Origin: Myxococcales bacterium
GTDB lineage: Bacteria; Myxococcota; Myxococcia; Myxococcales; Anaeromyxobacteraceae
Direction: 5' to 3'
Assembly (NCBI GenBank): GCA_021806645.1
Contig: JAJZQX010000004.1
Coordinates: forward strand, 248,001 to 312,000
Length of the DNA: 64,000 bases
Shown: positions 51,446-62,852 of the stretch, piece after piece
How the letters are laid out: each line of letters opens with the position of its first letter
Position numbering within the stretch: the stretch's first letter is position 1
The notes under the pieces: generated by a model
Database searches by the model: none
Seen by the model: only the letters and a program-made list of their open reading frames with translations
Told to the model about the DNA's origin: nothing
Made by a program: the position numbers and the translations under genes

Positions 51446-52682
51446 AGCTCCAAAGGCCGACACGCCGGCCGCCGGGGACCACGATGGCCACGACCACGGG
51501 AAGGAGCCCCAGGGCTCCAAGGAAGCTGGCCACGACGACCACGGTGGAACACCCTTCCATGACGAGCACGGCGAGGAGGGAGAAGGGGCGCACGCACGGC
51601 GCGTCGTCCTCAGCCCCGAGGCCGTGCGCGCCGCCGGCATCCAGGTGGTCGCCGCGACCACCGGAAGCCTGGGAAGCGGCTTGACGGCCCCCGCCCGCGT
51701 CACGTTCACGCAGACCGGGGTCGCGAGGGTCGCGCCGCGCGCCTCCGGACGGCTGGACACCATCGAGGTCCGCCTCGGCCAGCGCGTTCGCAAGGGTACC
51801 GTGCTCGGCTACGTGGAGAGCCCCGAACTCGGCCGCGCCCGCGCCGACTACCTCGCCGCAGCGACGCGTGAGCGCGTGGCCGAGGCCAACCTCAAGCGAG
51901 AGAAGGACCTGCTCGCGAAGGGGATCACCTCGGAGCGCGAGATGCGAGAGGCCGAGAGCGCCTGGGCCTCCGCGCGCGGCGAGGTGACCGCGACGGAGGC
52001 CCACCTCCATGCGCTCGGCATCACCGACGCCGAGATCGAGGCGCTCGGCCTGGACCAGCACCCGAGCGCCCGCTTCGCGGCGCGGAGCCCCATCGACGGC
52101 ACCGTGGTCGAGATCCACGGCACGCTCGGGCAGACCGTCGAGAGCACGACGCACCTGTTCACGGTCGGCGACCTGACGACTCTGTGGGTCCTGCTCGACG
52201 TGTTCGAGTCACAGCTGCCGCTGGTCCAGGTCGGCCAGGAGGTCACCATCGGCACCGCCGCGGTGAAGGACCGCGTGTTCGGCGGGCGCATCGACTACGT
52301 GGGAGAGGTGGTCGACGAGCGGACCCGCGCCGTCGGCGTCCGCGTGGTGGTCCGGAACGGCGATGGGCTGCTCAAGCCCGGGATGTTCGCCACGGCCACC
52401 CTCGCGGCCGGCGCAGGTCCCAGCGACACGTCGCCGCGGGCCGTGATCGTCCCCCGGGAAGCCGTGCAGCGGATTGGTGAGGAGCACGTGGTCTTCACGC
52501 CGATCGGGGACGGTACGTTCCGGGCCATCGAGGTCCAGGTGGGCGCTGACGCAGGGCGCGCCATCCAGGTGGTCGAGGGGCTCGAGGCAGGGCAGAAGGT
52601 CGTGACGACGGGGGCGTTCGTCCTCAAGTCGGAGCTCTCCAAGGAAGCGATGAGCGGCGGCCACGCGGGCCACGGGCACTGA
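51381..52682 (+). CDS. czcB: Periplasmic adaptor of RND block 2, His-rich
   Basis: A 433-residue lipoprotein adaptor (lipobox LLLAC). Residues about 32-72 form a His/Asp/Glu-rich segment (GDHDGHDHGKEP, HDDHGGTPFHDEHGEE) able to bind metal, absent from the block 1 adaptor. The HlyD barrel-sandwich (ASGRLDTIEVRLGQRVRKG), hairpin and barrel follow. The C-terminus ends HAGHGH. The N-terminal 25 residues come from the shared repeat; the rest is a distinct paralogue. It overlaps czcC by ATGA. Confidence 0.93.
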   Translation: MNNALWLAALSSSLLLACDPKPAPKADTPAAGDHDGHDHGKEPQGSKEAGHDDHGGTPFHDEHGEEGEGAHARRVVLSPEAVRAAGIQVVAATTGSLGSGLTAPARVTFTQTGVARVAPRASGRLDTIEVRLGQRVRKGTVLGYVESPELGRARADYLAAATRERVAEANLKREKDLLAKGITSEREMREAESAWASARGEVTATEAHLHALGITDAEIEALGLDQHPSARFAARSPIDGTVVEIHGTLGQTVESTTHLFTVGDLTTLWVLLDVFESQLPLVQVGQEVTIGTAAVKDRVFGGRIDYVGEVVDERTRAVGVRVVVRNGDGLLKPGMFATATLAAGAGPSDTSPRAVIVPREAVQRIGEEHVVFTPIGDGTFRAIEVQVGADAGRAIQVVEGLEAGQKVVTTGAFVLKSELSKEAMSGGHAGHGH

Positions 52683-52689
52683 GGCGACC

Positions 52690-55850
<3,161 letters not shown>

Positions 55851-55854
<4 letters not shown>

Positions 55855-56192
55855 AGGAGATCAAGGCAGTCCTGCAGCCCTTCAAGGTCGCCGCGGTGAC
55901 CGACGCGTTGCAGGCCATCCCGGGCGTCGGCGGCATCACGGCGCTGGATGCGCGAGGGTTTGGGCACCAGCGCGGGATGTACGGCTTGGAGACGCCGGCC
56001 AAGGGCGCGGTCAACTACACCGAGAAGGTCCTGCTGATCCTCGTCGTACATGACGAGGTCGTCGACAGCGTCCTGTCCGTCATCCGCGACCAGGCGCACA
56101 CCGGCAACTTCGGGGATGGGAAGGTGTTCGTCGCGACCGTGGACGATGCCCTCAGAATCAGGACTGGAGAACGCGGTGAGGGTGCGATCTAA
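55851..56192 (+). CDS. PII-like protein linked to RND block 2
   Basis: A 113-residue PII-fold protein: MKEIKAVLQPFKVAAVTDALQ, then VGGITALDARGFGHQRGMYG and GDGKVFVATVDDALRIRTGERG. These are close to true GlnB landmarks (EAIIKPFKLDEV; RVGNGKIF..), closer than the block 1 protein. The T-loop lacks a YRG(A) tyrosine in the usual place. It is coupled to czcA2. No glnA or amtB is nearby, so nitrogen control is unlikely here. Confidence 0.87.
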
Positions 56193-56291
56193 GTTCTCCA
56201 GGGTGGTCATGTGCGTGGCGATCCGACCATGTCCGAGTGTGCAGGTCGGGTTGTGACGACTCACGGCCGCGCTCCCGGATGGACTGCTTTC

Positions 56292-56615
56292 GTGGCTACC
56301 CCTCCGCCGCTGTCCATCCGGCGCTTGATCGTCGGTGCCATGTTCGGCCTGCTCGGATGCACCGAGCCGGCGCCGCCCCCGTACACCCGGCTGGGCGGTG
56401 TGGCGCCCGCCATCGATGGCCTCCCCGTCGGGCCGACACTGCTGGTGCTCTGGTCCACCTGGTGTCCACCGCGCAGGGAGGAACTCGCGTCTCTTCGCGC
56501 GCCGGTTCGGGCGCTGCCCCAGGGCATCGCCACACCACTTCGCGAACCGCTGTATGCTGGTACGCGAAGAGACGGGAACGGCGCCATCGCCCTAGTCGGA
56601 AAGGAACGGCCATGA
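56292..56615 (+). pseudogene. Decayed TlpA-like copy
   Basis: The frame from GTG at 56292 mirrors the intact protein at 60063 (lipobox GLLGC, then TEPAPPPYTRLGG, LVLWSTWCPPRREELASLRA). The active-site CPPC has become CPPR, and similarity stops after about 85 residues, where the rest of the fold is missing. It runs up to the start of the lipoprotein gene at 56612. I regard it as a truncated duplicate. Confidence 0.75.
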
Positions 56616-57181
56616 TCAGGGACCCCTGGCTGATCGCCTTCATCGGGCTCCTGGCAGCCTCCTGCACCACCATTCCGCTGCAGGGAGGTCTTTTGAGTGC
56701 CGAGGATCACCAGGAGCAGGCGCGGCTCGCAAAGACCGCGCGCCACCATGCCGCCCATGTTCGGTTGGCATCAGACCTTCGTCGATTCGAGGCGACGGCG
56801 TGCGCTCCATCGACCGAGCCGCACGAGGGGCACATGACCTTCCTGCCACCTGGGGGCGTCGTGAGTGTCGTGCCCAAATACCAGAGCGTGACCCACTGGC
56901 ATCGTTCCCTCCGAGGTGCATCGGTCCTGGTCAGGACGGGAGACCTGATGGATCTCGGGGCGGCGAAGGAGTCGCTCGAATGTCACCTTGCGCGGGCCGC
57001 GGCGCACGGCTGGACGAGCCCAGGTCAGCAGGCCTGTCCGCTGTGTGTCCCAGGCGCCTCGGCAACGACGTCGGTCGAGGTGCGCGGCACCATGATCTCC
57101 ATTTCGGCGAAGGACGAAGGGGGCGCGAAGGAGATCCTGCGGCGGAGTCGAGCCTTGGTGGGTACGCCCACCACCGACTGA
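56612..57181 (+). CDS. His/Cys lipoprotein family member 2, unknown function
   Basis: A 189-residue lipoprotein (lipobox LLAASC) with ATG at 56612. It has a helix EDHQEQARLAKTARHHAAHVR, then CAPSTEPHEGHM, CHLARAAAHGWTSPGQQACPLCVPG and a C-terminal EILRRSRALVG. It aligns end to end with the protein at 45329. The position after czcA-PII in both blocks suggests the family belongs to the metal efflux module, perhaps as a periplasmic metal buffer; function unproven. Confidence 0.72.
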   Translation: MIRDPWLIAFIGLLAASCTTIPLQGGLLSAEDHQEQARLAKTARHHAAHVRLASDLRRFEATACAPSTEPHEGHMTFLPPGGVVSVVPKYQSVTHWHRSLRGASVLVRTGDLMDLGAAKESLECHLARAAAHGWTSPGQQACPLCVPGASATTSVEVRGTMISISAKDEGGAKEILRRSRALVGTPTTD

Positions 57182-57610
57182 GAAAGGCCTCGAGTCGGGG
57201 CACCGTCGGCCGTCTTGATTGAAGCCGCATTGACAAGGCTGGCGTAGGGAGGCGACCGCTCGGGGCTCGGAAGCGTCCGCCTCCCGTGGCCATCGGTTTC
57301 GACCGCCGGATGTACGACCGCGGCCTTGGTGCCGGCGCGAAGGTTCGGCGGGCCTGCCGTCGCGCACCATGCCACGCGCGCCAGCCGGGATTCTGGGCAT
57401 TCCTGGTGGTTCCGTGCTCGCCTGGCTGTCGCACGCAGGCCACTACCGCGGCGCGACCGCGCGCCCCGCACGTCTCAGGCGCGCGCGATGAACGCCGATC
57501 TGGAGGACATGTGCTGACTCCCAGGGGACGGACCAGCGGGGCGGCGAGGCGCCACCCCGCGCCGCCCGAGCGCCGGAGGCGCTCACGCGCACGCCCAGGC
57601 GCCGGTCCCA
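57182..57610. other. Intergenic region without recognisable genes
   Basis: It lies between the convergent lipoprotein and CcsBA genes. I see no conserved frame, clear terminator or repeat. Confidence 0.5.
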
Positions 57611-59899
57611 TCAGGCTGCGGCGGGGACCGGGGCGGAGTGCGCGCTCCGGTACTTGAGCCAGCAGCCGCCGACGAAGGCCACCTCGACCAGGGCGGCGGC
57701 GATCATCCACGTCACGATGGGCGAGTCACCGAAGCCGTAGGAGTGGAGCCCCGTCCCGAGGACGTAGTTCACGCCCAGGTAGGTCATCAGGATCGTCTGG
57801 AAGGCGACGATGCTGGTGGCGGCGACGCCGAAGCGCCCGATGAGCCCCTCGACCTTGCCGTGCAGGATCGCCATGTAGGCGAGGAAGGCGACGAGCGACC
57901 AGACCTCCTTCGGGTCCCACCCCCAGTAGCGCCCCCACGACTCGGCGGCCCAGATCGACCCGGTGAGGATGCCGGCCAGGAGCAGGATGTTGCCGACGTG
58001 GACGTACCAGTAGAGCAGGTCGTACATCTTGCCGATCATCTCGGTGCGCCGCGGGGCGAAGGCGGTGTAGGCGAGCTGCAGGTGCGCGATGAAGAGCGCC
58101 AGCGCGAGCACCGAGTAGCCGACCATGGTGAGTGGGACGTGGATGGCGAGCCAGGGCGTCCCGGCCAGCACCGGCGGGACCGGGTGGATGAAGCCGTCCA
58201 TCGGCAGCAGGTCGATCAGCAGCATCGCCAGCGCGGACATCGCGCTCGCGTTCACGACCAGCAGCCGGCTCCGGATGACGGCGAACGCGACGACCGCGAA
58301 CAGGCCGACGCCCCAGGCCAGGAACAGCATCGACTCGTACATGTTGGCGGCCGGGATGCGGTCGCCGATGGCCCACCGCGTGGCGATCCCCCAGGTCATG
58401 AGGCCGAACCCCGCTGCCAGCGCCGCGAACGCCGAGACGTCGAGGGCCCGGCTCCGGCGCCTCCACGCGGCCAGCGAGAGAACGAGCGAAAGCGCCAGGA
58501 CGAGCCACGCCAGGCGCGCCGGGCGCGCCCGGTTGTAGGTGATCTCCCGCTCGATGTCGCCCGGGGAGGGCCACCCCGCGAGGCGCGGGCCGGTCGCGAG
58601 GGTGAGCAGAGCGGCCGAGCCCGGCGGCGTGGGAGCGTGCCACGCGCCGGCGGCGTGGCCCTCGTCGCACGGGACCGGCAGCACCGCCTCCCCGTTGACG
58701 ACGCGCTGCATCCACAGGGCGCGACCCTCGAGCGCCTCCGCGTCCGCCAGGAGCCCGGTGCGCCGCTGCTCCTGCTGCGCCATCTCGTGCGCCTGGGAGA
58801 TCAGGCGCAGCGCCGCCTGGTTCCCGACGAGTTGCTCGAGCGACATGAAGTCCTGGCCGGCCATCCCGATGGCGGCGGCGAACTCCTGGCCCGGCAGGCG
58901 GATGACCTGCACCCTCGCCGCGGCCTCCGGCGAGGTGAGCCACTGGGCCATCGTCGCGACCTGGTCCTCGCCGTGCAGGGCGCTGCTTCCCGTGACGTTC
59001 TTCACCGCCTCGCGCGCAAGGGTGTCGAGCGGCATCACCCGGCCGTCGTGCTGGACGGGAAGTCGCCGGAGCGACTCCACCGTGTCGGCCGCCGAGGCGC
59101 TCCCGCCGAACGCCGCGACGAGGACGAGGACGGCGACGGCGCGCCCGAGCCCCGCCCCCGCCGCGCGGGCGAGCTCCTTCGCCTGGCGCGCACGCCGGTG
59201 CGCGACCATGCGGGTCCCCAGCACCAGGCACATGCCGACGACGAGCAGGCCGTAGCCGACGAACGCGATGCCCTGCCCGGGGTCCCTGGACACCGAGAAG
59301 ATGGAGGCCTCCCGCCCCTGCTCCTGCTGGTAGCTCGACTGGAAGAGCGTATAGCCTTGGTGGTGGAGCGGGTTGTTCATCCAGATCTCGGCCGCGAACG
59401 CCTGCTGCGTCGCCGGATCGGTGATCCGCACCTTGCTCCGGAACATGGCGGGACGCATCGTCCCCGGGTGCCGGTCGATCTGGAAGTCGTCGAGCGTGAC
59501 CTGGAACGGCAGCTCGTGCTTGGAGTGCTCGCCGGTCGCGATGTCCACGTCCTCGAAGACGCTGCCGCTGCCGCCCTCCCAGAGCCCGAGCCGGCCTTCG
59601 GTCTTGAAGAAGTACGAGACCGTCGCGCCGGCCAGGATCGCGATCAACCCGACGTGCGTGACGAGGAACCCGATCCGGATCCGTCCCCACGGAAACAGGC
59701 TCGCGATCGACGCGAGGACGTTCACGGCCAGGACGACCTGCAGGCCGATGAACCACCAGGAGTAGTAGACCGCCTGGCGCGCGGTCTCCGCGCTGGTCCG
59801 GGACTCGAGGATGGTCCCGGCGGCGAGCACGACGAGGAGGAGGACCAGCAGGCCCACTGCCAGCTTGAGCGACGCGAATGTGCGTAACACGACGTTCAC
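57611..59899 (-). CDS. Fused cytochrome c synthetase CcsBA
   Basis: A 762-residue system II heme lyase. The N-terminal ResB/CcsB half has helices and a large periplasmic loop. The C-terminal CcsA half carries the WWD heme-handling motif (WGRYWGWDPKEVWSL) and periplasmic histidines near HGKVEGL and LHSYGFG. It ligates heme to apocytochromes in the periplasm, as needed by the triheme cytochrome at 12372. GTG at 59899 is chosen over an ATG at 59968 because GGGAG precedes it by 6 bases and a membrane-compatible N-terminus follows. Confidence 0.93.
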   Translation of the reverse strand: MNVVLRTFASLKLAVGLLVLLLVVLAAGTILESRTSAETARQAVYYSWWFIGLQVVLAVNVLASIASLFPWGRIRIGFLVTHVGLIAILAGATVSYFFKTEGRLGLWEGGSGSVFEDVDIATGEHSKHELPFQVTLDDFQIDRHPGTMRPAMFRSKVRITDPATQQAFAAEIWMNNPLHHQGYTLFQSSYQQEQGREASIFSVSRDPGQGIAFVGYGLLVVGMCLVLGTRMVAHRRARQAKELARAAGAGLGRAVAVLVLVAAFGGSASAADTVESLRRLPVQHDGRVMPLDTLAREAVKNVTGSSALHGEDQVATMAQWLTSPEAAARVQVIRLPGQEFAAAIGMAGQDFMSLEQLVGNQAALRLISQAHEMAQQEQRRTGLLADAEALEGRALWMQRVVNGEAVLPVPCDEGHAAGAWHAPTPPGSAALLTLATGPRLAGWPSPGDIEREITYNRARPARLAWLVLALSLVLSLAAWRRRSRALDVSAFAALAAGFGLMTWGIATRWAIGDRIPAANMYESMLFLAWGVGLFAVVAFAVIRSRLLVVNASAMSALAMLLIDLLPMDGFIHPVPPVLAGTPWLAIHVPLTMVGYSVLALALFIAHLQLAYTAFAPRRTEMIGKMYDLLYWYVHVGNILLLAGILTGSIWAAESWGRYWGWDPKEVWSLVAFLAYMAILHGKVEGLIGRFGVAATSIVAFQTILMTYLGVNYVLGTGLHSYGFGDSPIVTWMIAAALVEVAFVGGCWLKYRSAHSAPVPAAA

Positions 59900-60062
59900 G
59901 GGGGCTCCCAGGTGTCGCCAGGTGGAGCTGCCAAGGATACAGGCCGGGCCAATACGTGGATATTTCAAAATGACTACTCACTACTTTCTCAAAACCTATG
60001 AGACGGAACCTGCCGGTGCTCCCGGGCGCAGGGGGAGTCGGCGTTGCGTGTAGACTCGGGCC
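59900..60062. promoter_or_regulatory. Divergent promoter region with AT-rich island
   Basis: About 50 bases (59955-60003) are strikingly AT-rich for this genome (GGATATTTCAAAATG, CTTTCTCAAAACCTATGAG). They probably hold back-to-back promoters for ccsBA and the TlpA-like gene. CTCA and TGAG flank a core at about 59978-60003. No specific regulator can be named. Confidence 0.45.
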
Positions 60063-60602
60063 GTGCCGCCGCGCCCTCCACGCCTGCGCTCCAGCGCGCT
60101 CACGATCGCGCTGCTGGCCTTCACCGGCTGCTCCGAGCCGGCGCCTCCGCCGTACACGCGCCTGGAGGGTCCGGCGCCGGCCGTCGAGCGCCTCCCGGCT
60201 GGTGCGGTGCTGGTCGCCTTCTGGGCCAGTTGGTGCCCACCGTGCCGCGCGGAGCTGCCGGCGCTTCGCGCGCTCGCGAGGCAGCCACCCCAAAGCGTCA
60301 CCGTCCTGACCCTCGGCGAGGACGAGCCGGAGCAGGCCGTCCGCGCGTTCTTCCAGGGGCCCCCTCCCCCCGAGCTCGGCTACCGCCGCGACCTCGACCG
60401 ACGGTACGCCACGGCCTTCGGCGTCGACGTGCTGCCGGCCGCCATCCTCGTGAGGGACGGGCGCCTCGTGGCGCGCTTCGACGGCCCCCAGGACTGGGCT
60501 TCGCCCGGGATGAGGCGCCTGCTCGCCAGGCTGGCAGGTGGAGGCGATCCACCCACCCGGCCAAGCCGGCCTGCCGTTGACGCCGTCCGCGGAGCACAGT
60601 AA
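60063..60602 (+). CDS. TlpA-like thiol-disulfide lipoprotein
   Basis: A 179-residue protein from GTG at 60063 with a lipobox (AFTGC, Cys23) and a thioredoxin fold. Its active site is Cys58-Pro-Pro-Cys61 (FWASWCPPCRAELPALRAL), and the cis-proline is in VDVLPAAILVRDGRLV. It is divergent from ccsBA and probably keeps apocytochrome heme-site cysteines reduced. A decayed copy lies at 56292. Confidence 0.88.
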   Translation: MPPRPPRLRSSALTIALLAFTGCSEPAPPPYTRLEGPAPAVERLPAGAVLVAFWASWCPPCRAELPALRALARQPPQSVTVLTLGEDEPEQAVRAFFQGPPPPELGYRRDLDRRYATAFGVDVLPAAILVRDGRLVARFDGPQDWASPGMRRLLARLAGGGDPPTRPSRPAVDAVRGAQ

Positions 60603-60614
60603 ACCCTCCCCCGG

Positions 60615-60908
60615 ATGCCGACCCTCGTCCGCACACTCCTCGTCGCCGCGGCGCTCTTCTCGAGCGGCGTGCTTCAGGTCGCCGCCGCCGCCGGCGAGGA
60701 TGCCTGCTGTGCCGAAGAGCGGGAAGCGCCCTGTGCGGACTGCCCGCTCGGGACCGCCTGCACGAGCTGCCCGTTCCGGGCCGCCGTCCGGGTTGACGCT
60801 CCCGAGCTCGCACCGGCTGCCTCGCCGTCCGCGACCGTCGTCACCGCTTCCGCGGAGCCGCCCCCGCGGACGTCGGTGACCGACATCTTCCGTCCGCCGA
60901 GAGCCTGA
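60615..60908 (+). CDS. Small Cys-rich secreted protein
   Basis: A 97-residue protein with signal peptide LLVAAALFSSGVLQVAAA and a compact cysteine cluster (ACCAEEREAPCADCPLGTACTSCPF; eight Cys in about 26 residues). A Pro/Ser tail follows. It begins 12 bases after the TlpA-like gene and precedes a metal-binding RND set, so periplasmic metal or thiol chemistry is likely. Family not recognised. Confidence 0.65.
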   Translation: MPTLVRTLLVAAALFSSGVLQVAAAAGEDACCAEEREAPCADCPLGTACTSCPFRAAVRVDAPELAPAASPSATVVTASAEPPPRTSVTDIFRPPRA

Positions 60909-60928
60909 GCGCCGCCTTCGCGCTCGAG

Positions 60929-61008
60929 GTGCGTCCGCGCCGTGCGGACGCACCGCCCGGCTTCATTCTTCCCTGTCACTCATACCTTCGCGCCGGCATG
61001 TCCGGCGC
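60929..61008 (+). promoter_or_regulatory. Two strong hairpins before the third RND operon
   Basis: Hairpin 1: GTGCGTCCGC (60929-60938) with GCGGACGCAC (60944-60953), perfect 10 bp, loop GCCGT. Hairpin 2: GCGCCGG (60990-60996) with CCGGCGC (61002-61008), loop CATGT. It ends just before GGAG, the ribosome binding site of the gene at 61020. The first could terminate the upstream transcript; the second could limit ribosome access or bind a regulator. Confidence 0.55.
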
Positions 61009-61019
61009 GCGGAGTCTCC

Positions 61020-61307
61020 ATGACGAACTACGTCCGCCTCACCGTCGCCGCCGCCGTCGCGCTCGCCTCCCTCCCCACCCTCGCCGCCGAGGGCCACCCG
61101 GCCGGAACGGCGGCCCCGACCACGCCTCCGCAGGCCACCAAGCAGGAGAAGTGCGAGCACGGCCTGCAGAAGAGCATCTGCGCCCGCTGCAACCCCAAGC
61201 TCGCGGCTGTCTACAAGGCCAAGGGCGACTGGTGCAGCGACCACCAGCGCCCGGAGTCGCAGTGCGTGCTCTGCCACCCGGAGCTCGCGAAGAAGGGGAT
61301 CAAGTGA
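61020..61307 (+). CDS. Periplasmic protein with two C-H-C-C metal-binding repeats
   Basis: A 95-residue secreted protein (signal peptide to TLAAEG). It holds two copies of a short unit: CEHGLQKSICARCNPKL and CSDHQRPESQCVLCHPEL, separated by YKAKGDW. The pattern C-x(1-2)-H-x6-C-x2-C-x-P-x-L could bind a soft metal tetrahedrally. The same unit occurs four times in the next protein. It overlaps the next gene by GTGA. Probably a metal chaperone for the RND system. Confidence 0.75.
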   Translation: MTNYVRLTVAAAVALASLPTLAAEGHPAGTAAPTTPPQATKQEKCEHGLQKSICARCNPKLAAVYKAKGDWCSDHQRPESQCVLCHPELAKKGIK

Positions 61308-62851
61308 CGGTTCCGCGACTCCTCGCGGCGGTCGCGCTGGCAGGGGCCTTCTCGGCCTGCTCGAAGGCGCCCCTCCCCGCCGAGCCGACCAAGGCCCCGG
61401 CCAAGGCGGCCGCCCCTGCGGCGGCGGTCCCCGTGGCCGTGAAGCTCTGCGAGCACGGCGTCCCGGCCGAGCTCTGCACGCAGTGCAACCCGGAGCTCGC
61501 CGCCGTCTTCAGGGAGCAGGGCGACTGGTGCGCCAAGCACGGCGTCCCGGAGTCGCAGTGCCTGAAGTGCAACCCCAAGCTCACCTTCACGGCCCAGGCC
61601 GCCCCCAAGGACTGGTGCAAGGAGCACTCGGTCGCCGAGTCGATGTGCACCAAGTGCAAGCCGCGGCTGGTCGCCAGGTTCGTCGAGGCGGGCGACTACT
61701 GCCGCGACCACGGGTACCCGGCCTCCGTCTGCCCCCTCTGCCACCCCGAGCTCGTCGAGGCCGCCGGAGAGAAGCCCCCGAGCTTCCCCGAGCCCGGCAC
61801 CAAGGTCCGGCTCGCGTCCCTCCAGACCGTGTCGCACGCCGGCATCCAGACGCAGGCCGTCGAGGGCGGGAGGATCGCGAAGACCCTGGAGGTGGTGGGG
61901 CAGCTCGCCTTCGACCAGAACCGGCTGGCGCAGCTCTCCTCGCGGGGCGACGCCCTGGTCTTGGAGGTCAAGGTCGACGTCGGCGACGACGTGAAGGAAG
62001 GCCAGGTGCTGGCCGTCCTGGCCTCGGCGGCGGTCGGCGCCGACCAGGCGCGGCTCGCCGGGTCGCAGGCGCGCCTCGAGGTGGCGCGCGCGGCCGTGGC
62101 ACGGGAGCGGCAGCTCGGCGAGGCGGGCCTCAGCCCCCGTAAGAGCCTCGAGGAGGCGCAGCGCGAGCTTGCGGCGGCGCAGGCCGAGAGCGATGCCGCC
62201 CGCTCCGCGCTGGGCGTGGCCGGCGCCGCCCCCGAGGCGGGCGGCGGGCGCTCGCTGCTGCGCGCGCCCTTCGCCGGGACGGTGGTGGCGCGAGACGCCG
62301 TGGCGGGCCGGTCCGTCGCGGCCGGGCAGATCCTGCTGCAGGTGGCGGACCTCGCGACGATGTGGGCCCTGCTCGAGGTGCCCGAGGCCGAGGCCGGGCT
62401 GGTCCGTCCGGGCCAGGCCGTGCGGATCACGTTCGAGGGGATGCGCGGCCCCTTCCGCGAGGCCAAGGTCACGCGGGTCTCCGCCTCGGTCGATCCGGCG
62501 TCCCGCACCGTCCGCGTCCGGGTGGAGCTGCCCAACCGCGACCGGACGCTGAAGGCGGGCGCGTTCCTGCGCGCCCAGGTCCAGGTGTCGGCCGACCACG
62601 ACGCGCTGCTCGTGCCCCGGGAGGCCGTCCAGCACGCCGAGGGCCGGACCCTCGTCTTCGTGAAGCGCGCCGACACCCTGTTCGAGCCCGTCGCGGTGGC
62701 GACGGGCGAGCGCGCGGGCGCCCTCGTCGAGGTGGTGACCGGCCTCGAGCCGGGCCTCGAGGTGGCCACCACCGGCGCCTTCCTCCTCAAGACCGAGATC
62801 ATGAAGGCCTCGATCGGCGCCGGCTGCTGCGACCTCGAGGAGAAGAAGTGA
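61304..62851 (+). CDS. RND adaptor with four N-terminal Cys/His metal repeats
   Basis: A 515-residue lipoprotein (lipobox FSAC, Cys19). Residues 49-150 hold four repeats: Cys49-Glu-His51...Cys58-x2-Cys61, Cys76-x2-His79...Cys86-x2-Cys89, Cys105-x2-His108...Cys115-x2-Cys118 and Cys133-x2-His136...Cys143-x2-Cys146. A CusB/CzcB-type adaptor follows, with the barrel-sandwich (SRGDALVLEVKVDVGDDVKEG), a hairpin (about 235-300) and beta-barrel (GAFLRAQVQVS). The tail has CCDLEEKK. The fused repeats probably capture metal for the pump. Confidence 0.88.
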   Translation: MTVPRLLAAVALAGAFSACSKAPLPAEPTKAPAKAAAPAAAVPVAVKLCEHGVPAELCTQCNPELAAVFREQGDWCAKHGVPESQCLKCNPKLTFTAQAAPKDWCKEHSVAESMCTKCKPRLVARFVEAGDYCRDHGYPASVCPLCHPELVEAAGEKPPSFPEPGTKVRLASLQTVSHAGIQTQAVEGGRIAKTLEVVGQLAFDQNRLAQLSSRGDALVLEVKVDVGDDVKEGQVLAVLASAAVGADQARLAGSQARLEVARAAVARERQLGEAGLSPRKSLEEAQRELAAAQAESDAARSALGVAGAAPEAGGGRSLLRAPFAGTVVARDAVAGRSVAAGQILLQVADLATMWALLEVPEAEAGLVRPGQAVRITFEGMRGPFREAKVTRVSASVDPASRTVRVRVELPNRDRTLKAGAFLRAQVQVSADHDALLVPREAVQHAEGRTLVFVKRADTLFEPVAVATGERAGALVEVVTGLEPGLEVATTGAFLLKTEIMKASIGAGCCDLEEKK

Positions 62852-62852
62852 C

